From NCBI RefSeq assembly GCF_024055635.1, contig NZ_JAMXMB010000008.1:62001-126000 (forward strand): DNA of 64,000 nucleotides, in the 5' to 3' direction. Source of the stretch: Microbacterium yannicii. GTDB taxonomy: Bacteria > Actinomycetota > Actinomycetes > Actinomycetales > Microbacteriaceae. Below, piece after piece: positions 16,569 to 23,991 of this stretch. Under the pieces are notes generated by a model, which was not told the origin of the DNA, did no database searches, and worked only from the letters and a program-made list of their open reading frames with translations. The position numbers were made by a program, and so were the translations under genes. The first letter of the stretch is position 1, and each line of letters starts with the position of its first letter.

Positions 16569-18010
16569 TCGACCCGTATCGGCTGCTGTGCCGCCTGCCC
16601 ATCGACGGCGGGGAGCTGTGGGGCAATGCTGCCGAGCCGTGGCAACGCGCCGACGCCCGCGCGTTCCTCGCGGACACCGGCCCTCGCCGTCACGACTGGC
16701 TGCGCGGGCGCGGCATGAGCAAGACCGGCGATGCCGTCGGCCTGATCCTGGCGCTCATGCTCGCCGGGCGTGCGCCCGTCGGCGGACACGGCCACTGGTA
16801 CGCCGCCGACCACGACCAGACCGTGTTCGCGATGGACGCCGCCCGCGGCTACCTCGCGCGGATGCCCGCACTCGGCGATGAGCTGGAGCTGCAAGCCCGC
16901 GCGATCATCCACCGCCCGACCGGTGCGAGCGTCACCCTCGAAGCCGCCGACGCCGTGAGCGCGTACGGTCAACGGCCCTGGCTGCTCGTCGCCGATGAGC
17001 TGGGCATGTGGCCGAACCGCGGTAAGCACGCCGACCTGTGGGGCGCCATCGTCTCGGCCATGCCGAAGGTGCCCGGCTCGCGGCTGCTCGCCATCGGCAC
17101 GGGCGGCTCCCCCGACAGCATCGGCGCGCGACTGTGGGGCACCGCGACCGCCTCGGACCACTGGCACACGTCGCGCAACCCCGGCCCGCCGCCGTGGTGG
17201 ACACCCGAGGATGTCGACGCGCTGCGCGGTGACCTCACCCCCTCGGAATGGGCGCGGCTCGTGGAATGCGCGTTCGTGCTCGGCGACGACACGCTGACCA
17301 CCGAGGCCGACATCGACGCCTGTACCCGCGCGACTGGGACGCTGCCGCCCATGCCCGGCGCGCGATACGTCGCGACCCTCGACCTCGGCGTGAGGCGGGA
17401 CTACTCGGCGCTGACCATCGCGCACGTCTCACAGCTCCCGCGCGGGCGCGTCGCCATCGTTGACCGCGTGCTGCTGTGGAAGCCGCCCCGCGGCGGGCGC
17501 GTCGACCTGACCGACGTGGAGACAGGCGCCCTGGCCGCGTGCCGCGAGTACCGCGTGAGCGCGCTGCACTACGACCCGAACCAAGCCGAGATGCTGACGC
17601 AGCGACTCGAACGCGCGGGCGTCTCGTGCATCCCGTACCTGTTCGGCGCCTCGGGCGGCGGGACGGGCGCGGCCCGCCTCGCCCGCGGCCTCGCGAACGC
17701 CCTGCGGGATCGGACCGTAGAGCTGCCCGCCGACCCCGAGCTGCGCCGACAGCTCGCGACCGTTCGACTCGTGGAAGGTGTGAGCGGCAACGTCAAGATG
17801 CAGAACCCCGCCGGGGAGCACGACGACGCCGCCGTCACCGTCGCCATGGCTGCCGTGCTGCTGCTCTCCCAGCCCGAAGGATCGGCGCACATTTCCAACC
17901 CCGCCGAGATAGCGCAGCGCATGGGCGTCACGGTGCCCGCGCGCATCGGCGGCGGAGGCCTCGCCCCGAGCTACCCCGGAAGCGGCTACCGGCGGGGATC
18001 GACGCGCTAG
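16565..18010 (+). CDS. Large terminase subunit (TerL-like)
   Basis: TerL is the ATP-driven DNA-packaging motor with a headful or cos nuclease. The 481-residue protein has an atypical Walker A, GRGMSKT (about residues 48-54), Walker B LLVADE (140-145), and an RNase H-like nuclease domain with Asp in ATLDLGVRRDYSALTI and a late acidic pair in EHDDAAVTVAM. Length is typical. No portal or capsid gene follows; the next gene is a membrane protein, then the attachment site. In a satellite, a terminase lets the element redirect a helper phage's heads to its own DNA. Confidence 0.88.
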   Translation: MIDPYRLLCRLPIDGGELWGNAAEPWQRADARAFLADTGPRRHDWLRGRGMSKTGDAVGLILALMLAGRAPVGGHGHWYAADHDQTVFAMDAARGYLARMPALGDELELQARAIIHRPTGASVTLEAADAVSAYGQRPWLLVADELGMWPNRGKHADLWGAIVSAMPKVPGSRLLAIGTGGSPDSIGARLWGTATASDHWHTSRNPGPPPWWTPEDVDALRGDLTPSEWARLVECAFVLGDDTLTTEADIDACTRATGTLPPMPGARYVATLDLGVRRDYSALTIAHVSQLPRGRVAIVDRVLLWKPPRGGRVDLTDVETGALAACREYRVSALHYDPNQAEMLTQRLERAGVSCIPYLFGASGGGTGAARLARGLANALRDRTVELPADPELRRQLATVRLVEGVSGNVKMQNPAGEHDDAAVTVAMAAVLLLSQPEGSAHISNPAEIAQRMGVTVPARIGGGGLAPSYPGSGYRRGSTR

Positions 18011-18079
18011 ACCGAGAGGCCGACGGTCGCGGGAGGGCGTCGTTGCGGGATCGTGACTCGCGCGGTCAGTGGGAGTCGT

Positions 18080-18085
18080 TAGTCT
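18080..18085 (+). promoter_or_regulatory. -10 box for leaderless element membrane gene
   Basis: TAGTCT lies 7 bases before the ATG at 18093, so this gene is probably expressed independently of the terminase operon. Confidence 0.45.
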
Positions 18086-18092
18086 CCGATCC

Positions 18093-18446
18093 ATGACGCA
18101 TGAGGGCGCGCAGCCGTTGTATCGGGCTCCACGTCCGATCGGCACTCGGGTGCTTGTGGGATGGTCGATCGTTTCCCTCGGCGTGTCCGGACTCGCGTGG
18201 CTGTGGATCTGGCAGGCGATCTTCTTCGCGCAACAGGATCTGATCGAGGGTCTGCCAGTCGTCACGTCGTGGATGACTGCAGGCACGTTCTGCGCTGCGA
18301 GCATTGCGGGCGCGGCGGTTTGCCTAGGGCTATGTCGCAGAGTGGAGTCGCACCGGTCGCGCACGAGAGCGGTCGTATCGTCCTCGGTTGCGCTGGCGGT
18401 GGGGATCGCGACCGCTCTGTTCGTCGTGGCGTTGCCGTTTATGTAA
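18093..18446 (+). CDS. Small three-helix membrane protein (element cargo)
   Basis: A 117-residue protein with three hydrophobic segments, about residues 24-45, 63-84 and 97-116 (ending ALFVVALPFM). No family recognised. It has its own -10 box at leaderless spacing and lies between terL and attR, the usual place for a cargo gene. Together with the unrelated membrane protein near the other end it may be expressed during lysogeny. Confidence 0.6.
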   Translation: MTHEGAQPLYRAPRPIGTRVLVGWSIVSLGVSGLAWLWIWQAIFFAQQDLIEGLPVVTSWMTAGTFCAASIAGAAVCLGLCRRVESHRSRTRAVVSSSVALAVGIATALFVVALPFM

Positions 18447-18594
18447 GCGGTGGACCGCGACGCGTGCCAACTGCTGCGAGCCGCTGCCCGCGGACTTGGG
18501 CGCCGCCTCACAGCCCTGGGCGTTCGGAAGGCCTGCCGACCGGCCTGCGCCGCGGCCGCATCCGAGCCGCGTGGCACACGTAGGCCCTCGAAAA

Positions 18595-18615
18595 GGGGCA
18601 CGTGTGGGGCACGTG
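18595..18615. repeat. Candidate integrase arm-type sites, right end
   Basis: GGGGCACGTGTGGGG followed by CACGTG: two GGGGCACGTG words in tandem, matching the cluster at 9797-9826 near the other end of the element. Confidence 0.5.
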
Positions 18616-18642
18616 ACTCGTTCGACCGTGCCCCCGAAACGC

Positions 18643-18668
18643 AAAAACCCCGGCTAATCCGGGGTTTT
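18643..18668 (-). terminator. Element-borne terminator serving tRNA-Val(GAC)
   Basis: AAAACCCCGG, five-base loop, CCGGGGTTTT. It lies 6 bases past the tRNA 3' end, inside the element, replacing the host terminator that was displaced to 9621-9645. Confidence 0.75.
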
Positions 18669-18673
18669 CGTCT

Positions 18674-18698
18674 GTGCGCGATACTGGGATCGAACCAG
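18674..18698. repeat. attR core (direct repeat within tRNA-Val)
   Basis: 25 bases identical to 9652-9676, covering the T-arm and acceptor stem of the intact tRNA-Val(GAC) gene. Confidence 0.9.
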
Positions 18699-18746
18699 TG
18701 ACCTCTTCCGTGTCAGGGAAGCGCGCTACCGCTGCGCCAATCGCGC
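18675..18746 (-). tRNA. tRNA-Val (GAC)
   Basis: Acceptor GCGCGAT pairs with ATCGCGC; D-stem GCGC; anticodon stem CTTCC/GGAAG with loop CTGACAC giving anticodon GAC; T-stem ACTGG/CCAGT. Discriminator A. The 3' CCA is not encoded; the following bases (CAG) come from the integrated element. Third member of a Gly-Cys-Val cluster. Confidence 0.95.
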
Positions 18747-18772
18747 CCAAAGGGGCTGTTCAGTTGTCGGCG

Positions 18773-18843
18773 AGGTGGCGACGGGATTCGAACCCGTGTA
18801 AACGGCTTTGCAGGCCGGTGCCTAGCCGCTCGGCCACGCCACC
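18773..18843 (-). tRNA. tRNA-Cys (GCA)
   Basis: Acceptor GGTGGCG/CGCCACC, anticodon loop CTGCAAA giving GCA, T-loop TTCGAAT, discriminator T (U73) as required for tRNA-Cys. No encoded CCA. Confidence 0.95.
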
Positions 18844-18896
18844 GCGTGTGGTTTGACCCCACGTGCTGTGATCCCTGGAGAGGATCCCTGCACTTG

Positions 18897-18969
18897 AGCG
18901 GATGACGAGACTCGAACTCGCGACCCCAACCTTGGCAAGGTTGTGCGCTACCAACTGCGCTACATCCGC
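18897..18969 (-). tRNA. tRNA-Gly (GCC)
   Basis: Acceptor GCGGATG/CATCCGC, anticodon stem CAACC/GGTTG with loop TTGCCAA giving GCC, T-loop TTCGAGT. No encoded CCA. First gene of the leftward Gly-Cys-Val cluster. Confidence 0.95.
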
Positions 18970-19094
18970 ATTTCGTTCCCAGGTTGTTCACCCGGGCACT
19001 TGAAAGACTCTAACCGATCCGCGGCGTCCTGCCAAACCAGACGCGCCCCGCGCGTGTCACCCTGACGTGGTCCGAGGCACGCTCCGGCATCCGG

Positions 19095-19100
19095 TAGGAT
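19095..19100 (+). promoter_or_regulatory. -10 box for tRNA-Val(CAC)
   Basis: TAGGAT 24 bases upstream of the mature 5' end; the -35 region is weak. Confidence 0.35.
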
Positions 19101-19124
19101 CGGTAGTCGTCCCCCTCGGGGAAC

Positions 19125-19200
19125 GGGCGATTGGCGCAGTTGGTAGCGCGCTTCCTTCACACGGAAGAGGTCATCAGTTCGAGTCTGGTATCGCCCACCA
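19125..19200 (+). tRNA. tRNA-Val (CAC)
   Basis: Acceptor GGGCGAT/ATCGCCC, anticodon stem CTTCC/GGAAG with loop TTCACAC giving CAC, discriminator A and an encoded CCA. Divergent from the Gly-Cys-Val cluster; followed by a GGCCCGGCC...GGCCGGGCC-type hairpin and T-run at about 19204-19236. Confidence 0.95.
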
Positions 19201-19203
19201 TTT

Positions 19204-19238
19204 CGGCCCGGCCACGCGAGTGACCGGGCCTTTTTCGT
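19204..19238 (+). terminator. Terminator after tRNA-Val(CAC)
   Basis: GGCCCGGCCACG...GTGACCGGGCC forms an imperfect G/C stem followed by TTTTTCG. Confidence 0.6.
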
Positions 19239-19242
19239 CCCT

Positions 19243-19769
19243 TCAGCCGCCGACGTTCCAGCCGTAGCGGCGGTGCAGCGCGTCGGCCACGCGCATGAAG
19301 CGATCGAGCTCGAGAGCGGATGCCTCGCGGCGCATGCCTTCGCGATGCACGCTGTAGAGCTGCTCGATGTCGATCCACGAGGGGCGACCCTGCGCGTCCC
19401 ACTCCCCCGGGCCGATGGCGAGGAAGTCCCGGTCGCCGTCGTGGGCCTTGCTCGTCAGGCGGACGGCGTAGACACGCTCCTGGCTCTGCCGGGCGATCAC
19501 CAGAACGGGGCGATCCTTCCCGCGACCGTCGTTCTCGGTATACGGCACCCAGGTCCAGACGATCTCGCCCGCGTCGGGATCGCCGTCCTTGTGGGCGCAT
19601 ACGTGATCCGCAGGGCATCGGACGCAGGCGGCGGCACCTCCACGGTCGCGGCGGGGCCGCTGCGGCTCTCCGCAGGCACCGCCCTGGTGGGCGCGTGCGA
19701 GGGAGCGGGTCGCCGCCGGGGGCGCAGGATGCCGTTCAGGATGCCGAACAGCCCGTTTCGCTGTGTCAC
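19243..19769 (-). pseudogene. PemK/MazF-family toxin-like gene, broken by a one-base frameshift
   Basis: The C-terminal 101 residues (from VPYTENDGRGKDRPVLVI) are a PemK/MazF-like endoribonuclease domain. The natural N-terminus lies in another frame: VTQRNGLFGILNG...VEVPPPASDALRITYAP, after which the family expects DGDPDAGEIVWTW. That sequence is present one base out of phase; adding one G in the run at about 19585-19587 joins the frames. The total span is two bases over a multiple of three, as expected for a one-base loss. TAGGAT lies 7 bases before the GTG. No antitoxin gene is adjacent. A sequencing error in the short G run is the alternative. Confidence 0.75.
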
Positions 19770-19776
19770 GATCGCC

Positions 19777-19782
19777 ATCCTA
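19777..19782 (-). promoter_or_regulatory. -10 box for leaderless PemK-like gene
   Basis: TAGGAT on the minus strand, 7 bases before the GTG at 19769; the ATG inside the box (19778) is a less likely start. Confidence 0.4.
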
Positions 19783-19830
19783 GGAGCGGGGACGACTTCA
19801 CCCACGCACGCCGGCGGGCGCCGTGACACG

Positions 19831-19873
19831 CCGAAGGGGCGCCGCGGCGGGGGGAACCGCGGCGCCCCTTCGG
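19831..19873. terminator. Strong bidirectional terminator after amt
   Basis: A perfect 17-bp stem, CCGAAGGGGCGCCGCGG and its complement, with a 9-base loop, 17 bases past the amt stop. Confidence 0.75.
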
Positions 19874-19889
19874 GCCATTGCCGTGCGTG

Positions 19890-21158
19890 TCAGGCGCGGG
19901 TGCCCTCGAGCACGTAGCCTTCCTCGCCGTGGACGACGGTGTCGATGCCGGCGACCTCGTCCTCGTTCTTGACGCGGAAGCCGATCGTCTTCTCGATCGC
20001 GAAGCCGATGACGTAGGCGAGCACGAACGAGTACACCAGCACCGAGACGGCGGCGATGGCCTGGACCAGCAGCTGGGTGGCGTCGCCGGTCCAGAACAGG
20101 CCGGTGGCGGTGGCGAAGAAGCCCAGGTAGAGCGTTCCGATCAGGCCGCCGACCAGGTGGATGCCCACCACGTCGAGCGAGTCGTCGAAGCCCCACTTGT
20201 ACTTCAGCTCGATCGCCAGGGCGCAGACAGCGCCGGCGATGAGGCCGAGGACGATCGCCCAGATCGGGTCGAGCGAGGCGCATGCCGGCGTGATGGCGAC
20301 GAGGCCTGCGACAGCGCCGGACGCGGCTCCGACCGACGTGGGCTTGCCATCCTTGATCTTCTCGACGACCATCCATGCCAGCAGCGCAGCGGCCGGTGCG
20401 GCGATGGTGTTGACGAACGCCAGGGCGGCGGTGCCGTCGGCAGCCAGCTCCGAGCCGGCGTTGAAGCCGAACCAGCCGAACCACAGCAGGCCGGCGCCGA
20501 GGAGCACGAACGGCGGGTTGTGCGGGACGTGGACGCCCTTCTGGAAGCCGAGGCGCTTGCCCAGGACGAGTGCCAGTGCGAGGGCTGCCGCACCCGCGTT
20601 GATGTGGACGGCGGTGCCGCCGGCGAAGTCGATCGCGCCGACGCCGAACCACTCCTGCATGCCGTACGTGATCCAGCCGCCGTAGGCGAAGCTGCCGTCC
20701 TCGGCGAGGCCGAAGTTGAAGACCCAGCTGGCGACCGGGAAGTAGACGATCGTCGCCCAGATGGCGGCGAAGATCATCCACGAGCCGAACTTGGCGCGGT
20801 CTGCGATGGCGCCCGAGACGAGCGCGACGGTGATGATGGCGAACGTGGCCTGGAACGCGACGAAGGCGAGGGGCGGGTACGCCGCACCGTCGGGCACCTC
20901 GAGCAGGCCCTTGAGCCCGATGGCGGACCAGTCGATCGACCACGGCGGGATGAGGCCGTCAGAGCCCGGGAACGCGATCGCATAGCCGTAGACGACCCAC
21001 AGGACGCCGATGAGGCCCATCGCGCCGAAGCTGAGCATCATCATGCTGATGACGCTCTTCGCCTTCACGAGACCGCCGTAGAAGAACGCGAGTCCTGGCG
21101 TCATCAACAGGACGAGCGCCGCGCATATCAGGATGAATGCGGTGTTGCCTTGATCCAT
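19890..21158 (-). CDS. amt: Ammonium transporter (Amt family)
   Basis: Amt trimers conduct ammonium into the cell. The 422-residue protein has about 11 hydrophobic segments, the family opening MTPGLAFFYGGLVKAKSVISMMM, the first pore histidine in AVHINAGAAALALAL and the second in GIHLVGGLIGTLYLG, and a short cytoplasmic tail ending EEGYVLEGTRA. No glnK follows; the gene ends at a strong terminator. A GlnR-type box (21248-21263) lies upstream of a promoter-like pair (GTCACA at 21211-21216, TATACC at 21188-21193, minus strand), so nitrogen control is likely. Confidence 0.97.
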   Translation of the reverse strand: MDQGNTAFILICAALVLLMTPGLAFFYGGLVKAKSVISMMMLSFGAMGLIGVLWVVYGYAIAFPGSDGLIPPWSIDWSAIGLKGLLEVPDGAAYPPLAFVAFQATFAIITVALVSGAIADRAKFGSWMIFAAIWATIVYFPVASWVFNFGLAEDGSFAYGGWITYGMQEWFGVGAIDFAGGTAVHINAGAAALALALVLGKRLGFQKGVHVPHNPPFVLLGAGLLWFGWFGFNAGSELAADGTAALAFVNTIAAPAAALLAWMVVEKIKDGKPTSVGAASGAVAGLVAITPACASLDPIWAIVLGLIAGAVCALAIELKYKWGFDDSLDVVGIHLVGGLIGTLYLGFFATATGLFWTGDATQLLVQAIAAVSVLVYSFVLAYVIGFAIEKTIGFRVKNEDEVAGIDTVVHGEEGYVLEGTRA

Positions 21159-21247
21159 CTCGAAGAGAACCTCTCTGCAGGGACGCAGGTATAGCGTCGG
21201 GTCCCCTCAGTGTGACCACGGTCCGTTTCGGCAGCGGGCCGACCCGT

Positions 21248-21263
21248 GTTTCTCCCGCGTTAC
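21248..21263 (-). promoter_or_regulatory. GlnR-type box upstream of amt
   Basis: Minus strand reads GTAAC, six bases, GAAAC: a full match to the actinobacterial GlnR consensus gTnAC-n6-GaAAC. A weaker partner (GAAAC-n6-TTTAC) lies at 21279-21294. Confidence 0.6.
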
Positions 21264-21352
21264 GCGAGGGCCTCGCACGTAAACATCGTGTTTCGCAGGG
21301 CCGAACGGCGGCCGCGAATCCGACCGGAGTCGGCCGGTCGGGCGGGTGTCGG

Positions 21353-21388
21353 GTCGCTCAGTCCAGTGTCGTCGCTCAGTCCAGTGTC
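21353..21388. repeat. Tandem 18-bp duplication at the 3' end of zapE
   Basis: GTCGCTCAGTCCAGTGTC is repeated twice without spacer. The zapE stop codon lies in the copy first reached by the ribosome, so the second copy is 3' untranslated. Confidence 0.8.
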
Positions 21389-22404
21389 GATGCGACGAGC
21401 CGCGAGATGGCCCGCAGATACTTCTTGCGATAGCCGCCGGCCAGCATCTCCTCGGGGAAGACCAGGTCGAGCGACGTGCCGGTGGCACGGATCGGCAGCT
21501 GTGCGTCGTAGACCCGGTCGATGAACGCCACGAACCGCAGGGCAGCGGACTGGTCCGCGAACGGAGCGACGTCGCGCAGACCGACGAGCGACAGCCCGTC
21601 GATGAGCCGGATGTAGCGCGACGGGTGCACGCGGGCCAGATGGGCGACGAGCGCGTCGAACGCGTCGTCAGACGCGAGGCCCGCAGCCGCGGCATTCGCG
21701 ATGGCGGCTTCGTACTGCGCCGGCTCCAGCACGGCGGCGTGGCCGTCGAGGGCGCGATGGCGGAAGTCGGTGCCGTCGATGCGGATGGTCTGGAAGCTCG
21801 CTGCCATCGCATGGATCTCGCGAAGGAAGTCCTGCGCGGCGAAGCGCCCTTCCCCGAGCGCGTTGGGAGGCGTGTTGGATGTCGCTGCCAGGCGTGTGCC
21901 GGATCCGACGAGTTCACCGAGCAGGCGCGTCATCACCATGGTGTCGCCCGGGTCGTCGAGCTCGAACTCGTCGATGCACAGCAGGTCCGCTCCCCGGAAC
22001 AGCTCCACCGTCTTCTGGTAGCCGAGCGCCCCCACGAGCGCTGTGTACTCGATGAAGGATCCGAAGTACTTCCGGCGTGCCGACATCGCGTGGTAGACGG
22101 AGGCGAGGAGGTGGGTCTTGCCCACGCCGAATCCGCCGTCGAGGTAGACGCCCGGCTTGAGCTCGGGACGCTTGGCGCGTCGGAAGAGACCGCCCTTGGC
22201 GGGCGTCGACGAGCCGGAGAAGGCCTGGAGCAGATCCTTCGCCTGCTGCTGCGACGGGTAGGCAGGATCTGCGCGATACGTGTCGAACGTCGCGTCGGCG
22301 AACTGCGGAGGCGGGACCAGTGCGGCGACCATCTCCGCGCCGGCGAGCTGGGGGGCGCGCTCCGCGAGATGGACGACGCCGGTGCGTGTGGCGGAGGCGG
22401 TCAT
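21376..22404 (-). CDS. zapE: Cell division protein ZapE / AFG1-like ATPase
   Basis: ZapE/AFG1 ATPases are P-loop NTPases linked to division in proteobacteria and to protein quality control. The 342-residue product shows Walker [14 protein letters not shown], Walker [12 protein letters not shown], sensor ATSNTPP and the family C-terminal [14 protein letters not shown]...YD. The ATG at 22404 was preferred over an upstream one because homology begins there. It is divergent from the sulfurtransferase gene across 163 bases containing a 10-bp hairpin. Confidence 0.9.
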   Translation of the reverse strand: MTASATRTGVVHLAERAPQLAGAEMVAALVPPPQFADATFDTYRADPAYPSQQQAKDLLQAFSGSSTPAKGGLFRRAKRPELKPGVYLDGGFGVGKTHLLASVYHAMSARRKYFGSFIEYTALVGALGYQKTVELFRGADLLCIDEFELDDPGDTMVMTRLLGELVGSGTRLAATSNTPPNALGEGRFAAQDFLREIHAMAASFQTIRIDGTDFRHRALDGHAAVLEPAQYEAAIANAAAAGLASDDAFDALVAHLARVHPSRYIRLIDGLSLVGLRDVAPFADQSAALRFVAFIDRVYDAQLPIRATGTSLDLVFPEEMLAGGYRKKYLRAISRLVASTLD

Positions 22405-22468
22405 GCGGATCCTGTGTCGGAGTCTTACAGAGGGGCTGTGCACGCCGCTCCGGGAATCTATGGTCGGA

Positions 22469-22495
22469 GGCGACGGTTCAACCCTAACCGTCGCC
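22469..22495. promoter_or_regulatory. Hairpin/inverted repeat between zapE and sulfurtransferase
   Basis: GGCGACGGTT, seven bases, perfect complement AACCGTCGCC, in the divergent promoter region. Possible operator for one or both genes, or a leader structure. Confidence 0.35.
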
Positions 22496-22567
22496 CGTGT
22501 GCGCCTGCCTCGCCTGACGCCGGATGACAGCCGTCCGATCGAACCGCACCCGACATCAGGAGATCCC

Positions 22568-23473
22568 ATGCCCGTCGAGACCGACACCTCCTCGCCGAAG
22601 TTCGCCGAGTACGCCCAGCCGGAGCGGCTCGTGACGGGCGAGTGGCTGCACGCGCATCTGGGGCGGCCGGGTCTGGCGATCGTCGAGTCCGACGAGGATG
22701 TGCTGCTCTACGAGACCGGTCACATCCCGGGCGCGGTCAAGGTCGACTGGCACACCGAGCTCAACGACCCTGTGGTGCGCGATTACGTGGACGGCGAGGG
22801 CTTCGCCGCCCTCCTCAGTCGCAAGGGCATCTCACGCGGCGACACCGTCGTCATCTACGGGGACAAGAACAACTGGTGGGCCGCCTATGCGCTGTGGGTG
22901 TTCTCGCTGTTCGGGCACGAGGACGTCCGCCTGCTCGACGGCGGACGCGACAGATGGATCGCCGAGGGCCGCCCGATCACCACCGCGCAAACCGACACCA
23001 CGCCGTCCGAGTACCCGGTCGTCGAGCGCGACGATACGGCGCTGCGCGCCTACAAGGACGATGTGCTCGCGCACCTGGGCAACGGGCCGCTCATCGACGT
23101 CCGCTCGCCCGAGGAGTACGACGGCTCCCGCACCACCGCCCCGGCCTACCCCGAAGAGGGTGCGCTGCGCGGCGGGCACATCCCGTCGGCACAGAGCGTG
23201 CCGTGGGCGCGCGCGGTCGCCGCGGACGGCGGATTCAAGACGCGCGCCGAGCTCGACGCGATCTACCGCGACGAAGTCGGCCTGCAGGACGGCGATTCGA
23301 TCGTCGCCTACTGCCGCATCGGCGAGCGGTCCAGTCACACTTGGTTCGTGCTCCGGCACCTGCTCGGCTTCGGCGATGTCCGCAACTACGACGGATCGTG
23401 GACCGAGTGGGGCAGCGCCGTGCGCGTGCCGATCGTGACCGGCGCGGAGCCGGGAGCCGCTCCCGTCCGCTGA
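22568..23473 (+). CDS. sseA: Thiosulfate/3-mercaptopyruvate sulfurtransferase (two rhodanese domains)
   Basis: Transfers sulfane sulfur from thiosulfate or mercaptopyruvate to acceptors such as cyanide or thiols. The 301-residue protein has an inactive N-terminal rhodanese domain (residues about 20-145) and a C-terminal domain with the catalytic-loop Cys in [14 protein letters not shown]; the CRxGxRS loop favours thiosulfate specificity. AGGAG precedes the ATG. A SufE-family gene follows 54 bases downstream, a pairing common in actinobacteria. Confidence 0.93.
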   Translation: MPVETDTSSPKFAEYAQPERLVTGEWLHAHLGRPGLAIVESDEDVLLYETGHIPGAVKVDWHTELNDPVVRDYVDGEGFAALLSRKGISRGDTVVIYGDKNNWWAAYALWVFSLFGHEDVRLLDGGRDRWIAEGRPITTAQTDTTPSEYPVVERDDTALRAYKDDVLAHLGNGPLIDVRSPEEYDGSRTTAPAYPEEGALRGGHIPSAQSVPWARAVAADGGFKTRAELDAIYRDEVGLQDGDSIVAYCRIGERSSHTWFVLRHLLGFGDVRNYDGSWTEWGSAVRVPIVTGAEPGAAPVR

Positions 23474-23527
23474 CTCAGCCCCGCTGAGCAGGATCCCGTC
23501 GACGCGTCGCGTGGGAGGATGGCAGGG

Positions 23528-23968
23528 ATGACCGAAGCCGTCCTGCCCGACCGTCTCGCCGAGATCCGCGACGAGTTCCTGGAGCTGCCTCAGCCCGACC
23601 GGCTCCAGCTGCTGCTGGAGTACTCCTACGAGCTGCCGCCGGTCCCTCCGGAGTACGAGGACCATCCCGAGCGGTACGAGCGCGTGGTGGAGTGCCAGTC
23701 GCCCGTCTTCATCGTGGTCGACGTCGACGACGACGGCATCGTCGCGATGCACGCCACTGCGCCTCCGGAGGCGCCGACGACGCGCGGCTTCGCGAGCATC
23801 CTGGCGCAGGGACTCACCGGACTGTCGGCGGCCGAGGTGCTCGCGGTGCCCGGCGACTTCCCGCAGACGCTCGGGCTCACCCGCGTGGTGTCGCCGCTGC
23901 GGATCTCGGGCATGACCGGCATGCTGCTGCGGGCGCAGCGGCAGGTCCGCGCGGCCACAGCCGCCTGA
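23528..23968 (+). CDS. sufE: SufE family protein
   Basis: SufE proteins accept sulfur from SufS-type desulfurases for Fe-S cluster assembly. The 146-residue protein has the fold signature LPDRLAEIRDEFLELPQPDRLQLLLEYS and the active Cys in RVVECQSPVF. GGGAGG lies 9 bases before the chosen ATG (23528); an ATG at 23519 is too close to it. It lies with the sulfurtransferase rather than with a suf operon, so a general sulfur-carrier role is possible. It converges on the hydrolase gene. Confidence 0.9.
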   Translation: MTEAVLPDRLAEIRDEFLELPQPDRLQLLLEYSYELPPVPPEYEDHPERYERVVECQSPVFIVVDVDDDGIVAMHATAPPEAPTTRGFASILAQGLTGLSAAEVLAVPGDFPQTLGLTRVVSPLRISGMTGMLLRAQRQVRAATAA

Positions 23969-23991
23969 CGCGCTGACGGACTGCGGTCCGC

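Larger units (their letters stand above)
9652..18698. mobile_element. Integrated phage-satellite-like element in tRNA-Val, about 9.0 kb
   Basis: Bounded by a perfect 25-bp direct repeat (9652-9676 and 18674-18698) that is the 3' end of a tRNA-Val gene. It contains, in order: a small orphan gene, tyrosine integrase, a minus-strand small membrane protein, an excisionase-like winged-helix protein, several small orphan proteins, an HNH/zinc-finger-like protein, a double zinc-ribbon protein, a small-terminase-like protein, a large terminase, and another small membrane protein. There are no portal, capsid, protease, tail or lysis genes. Genes between 11.9 and 18.0 kb are tightly packed with 4-8 base overlaps. 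A defective prophage is the alternative, but the compact intact ORFs and clean att sites favour an active satellite. Confidence 0.85.

Noticed and set aside
9652..18698. Complete prophage
   Set aside because: Only terminase genes represent the virion module; the region is too short and the attachment site follows two genes later.
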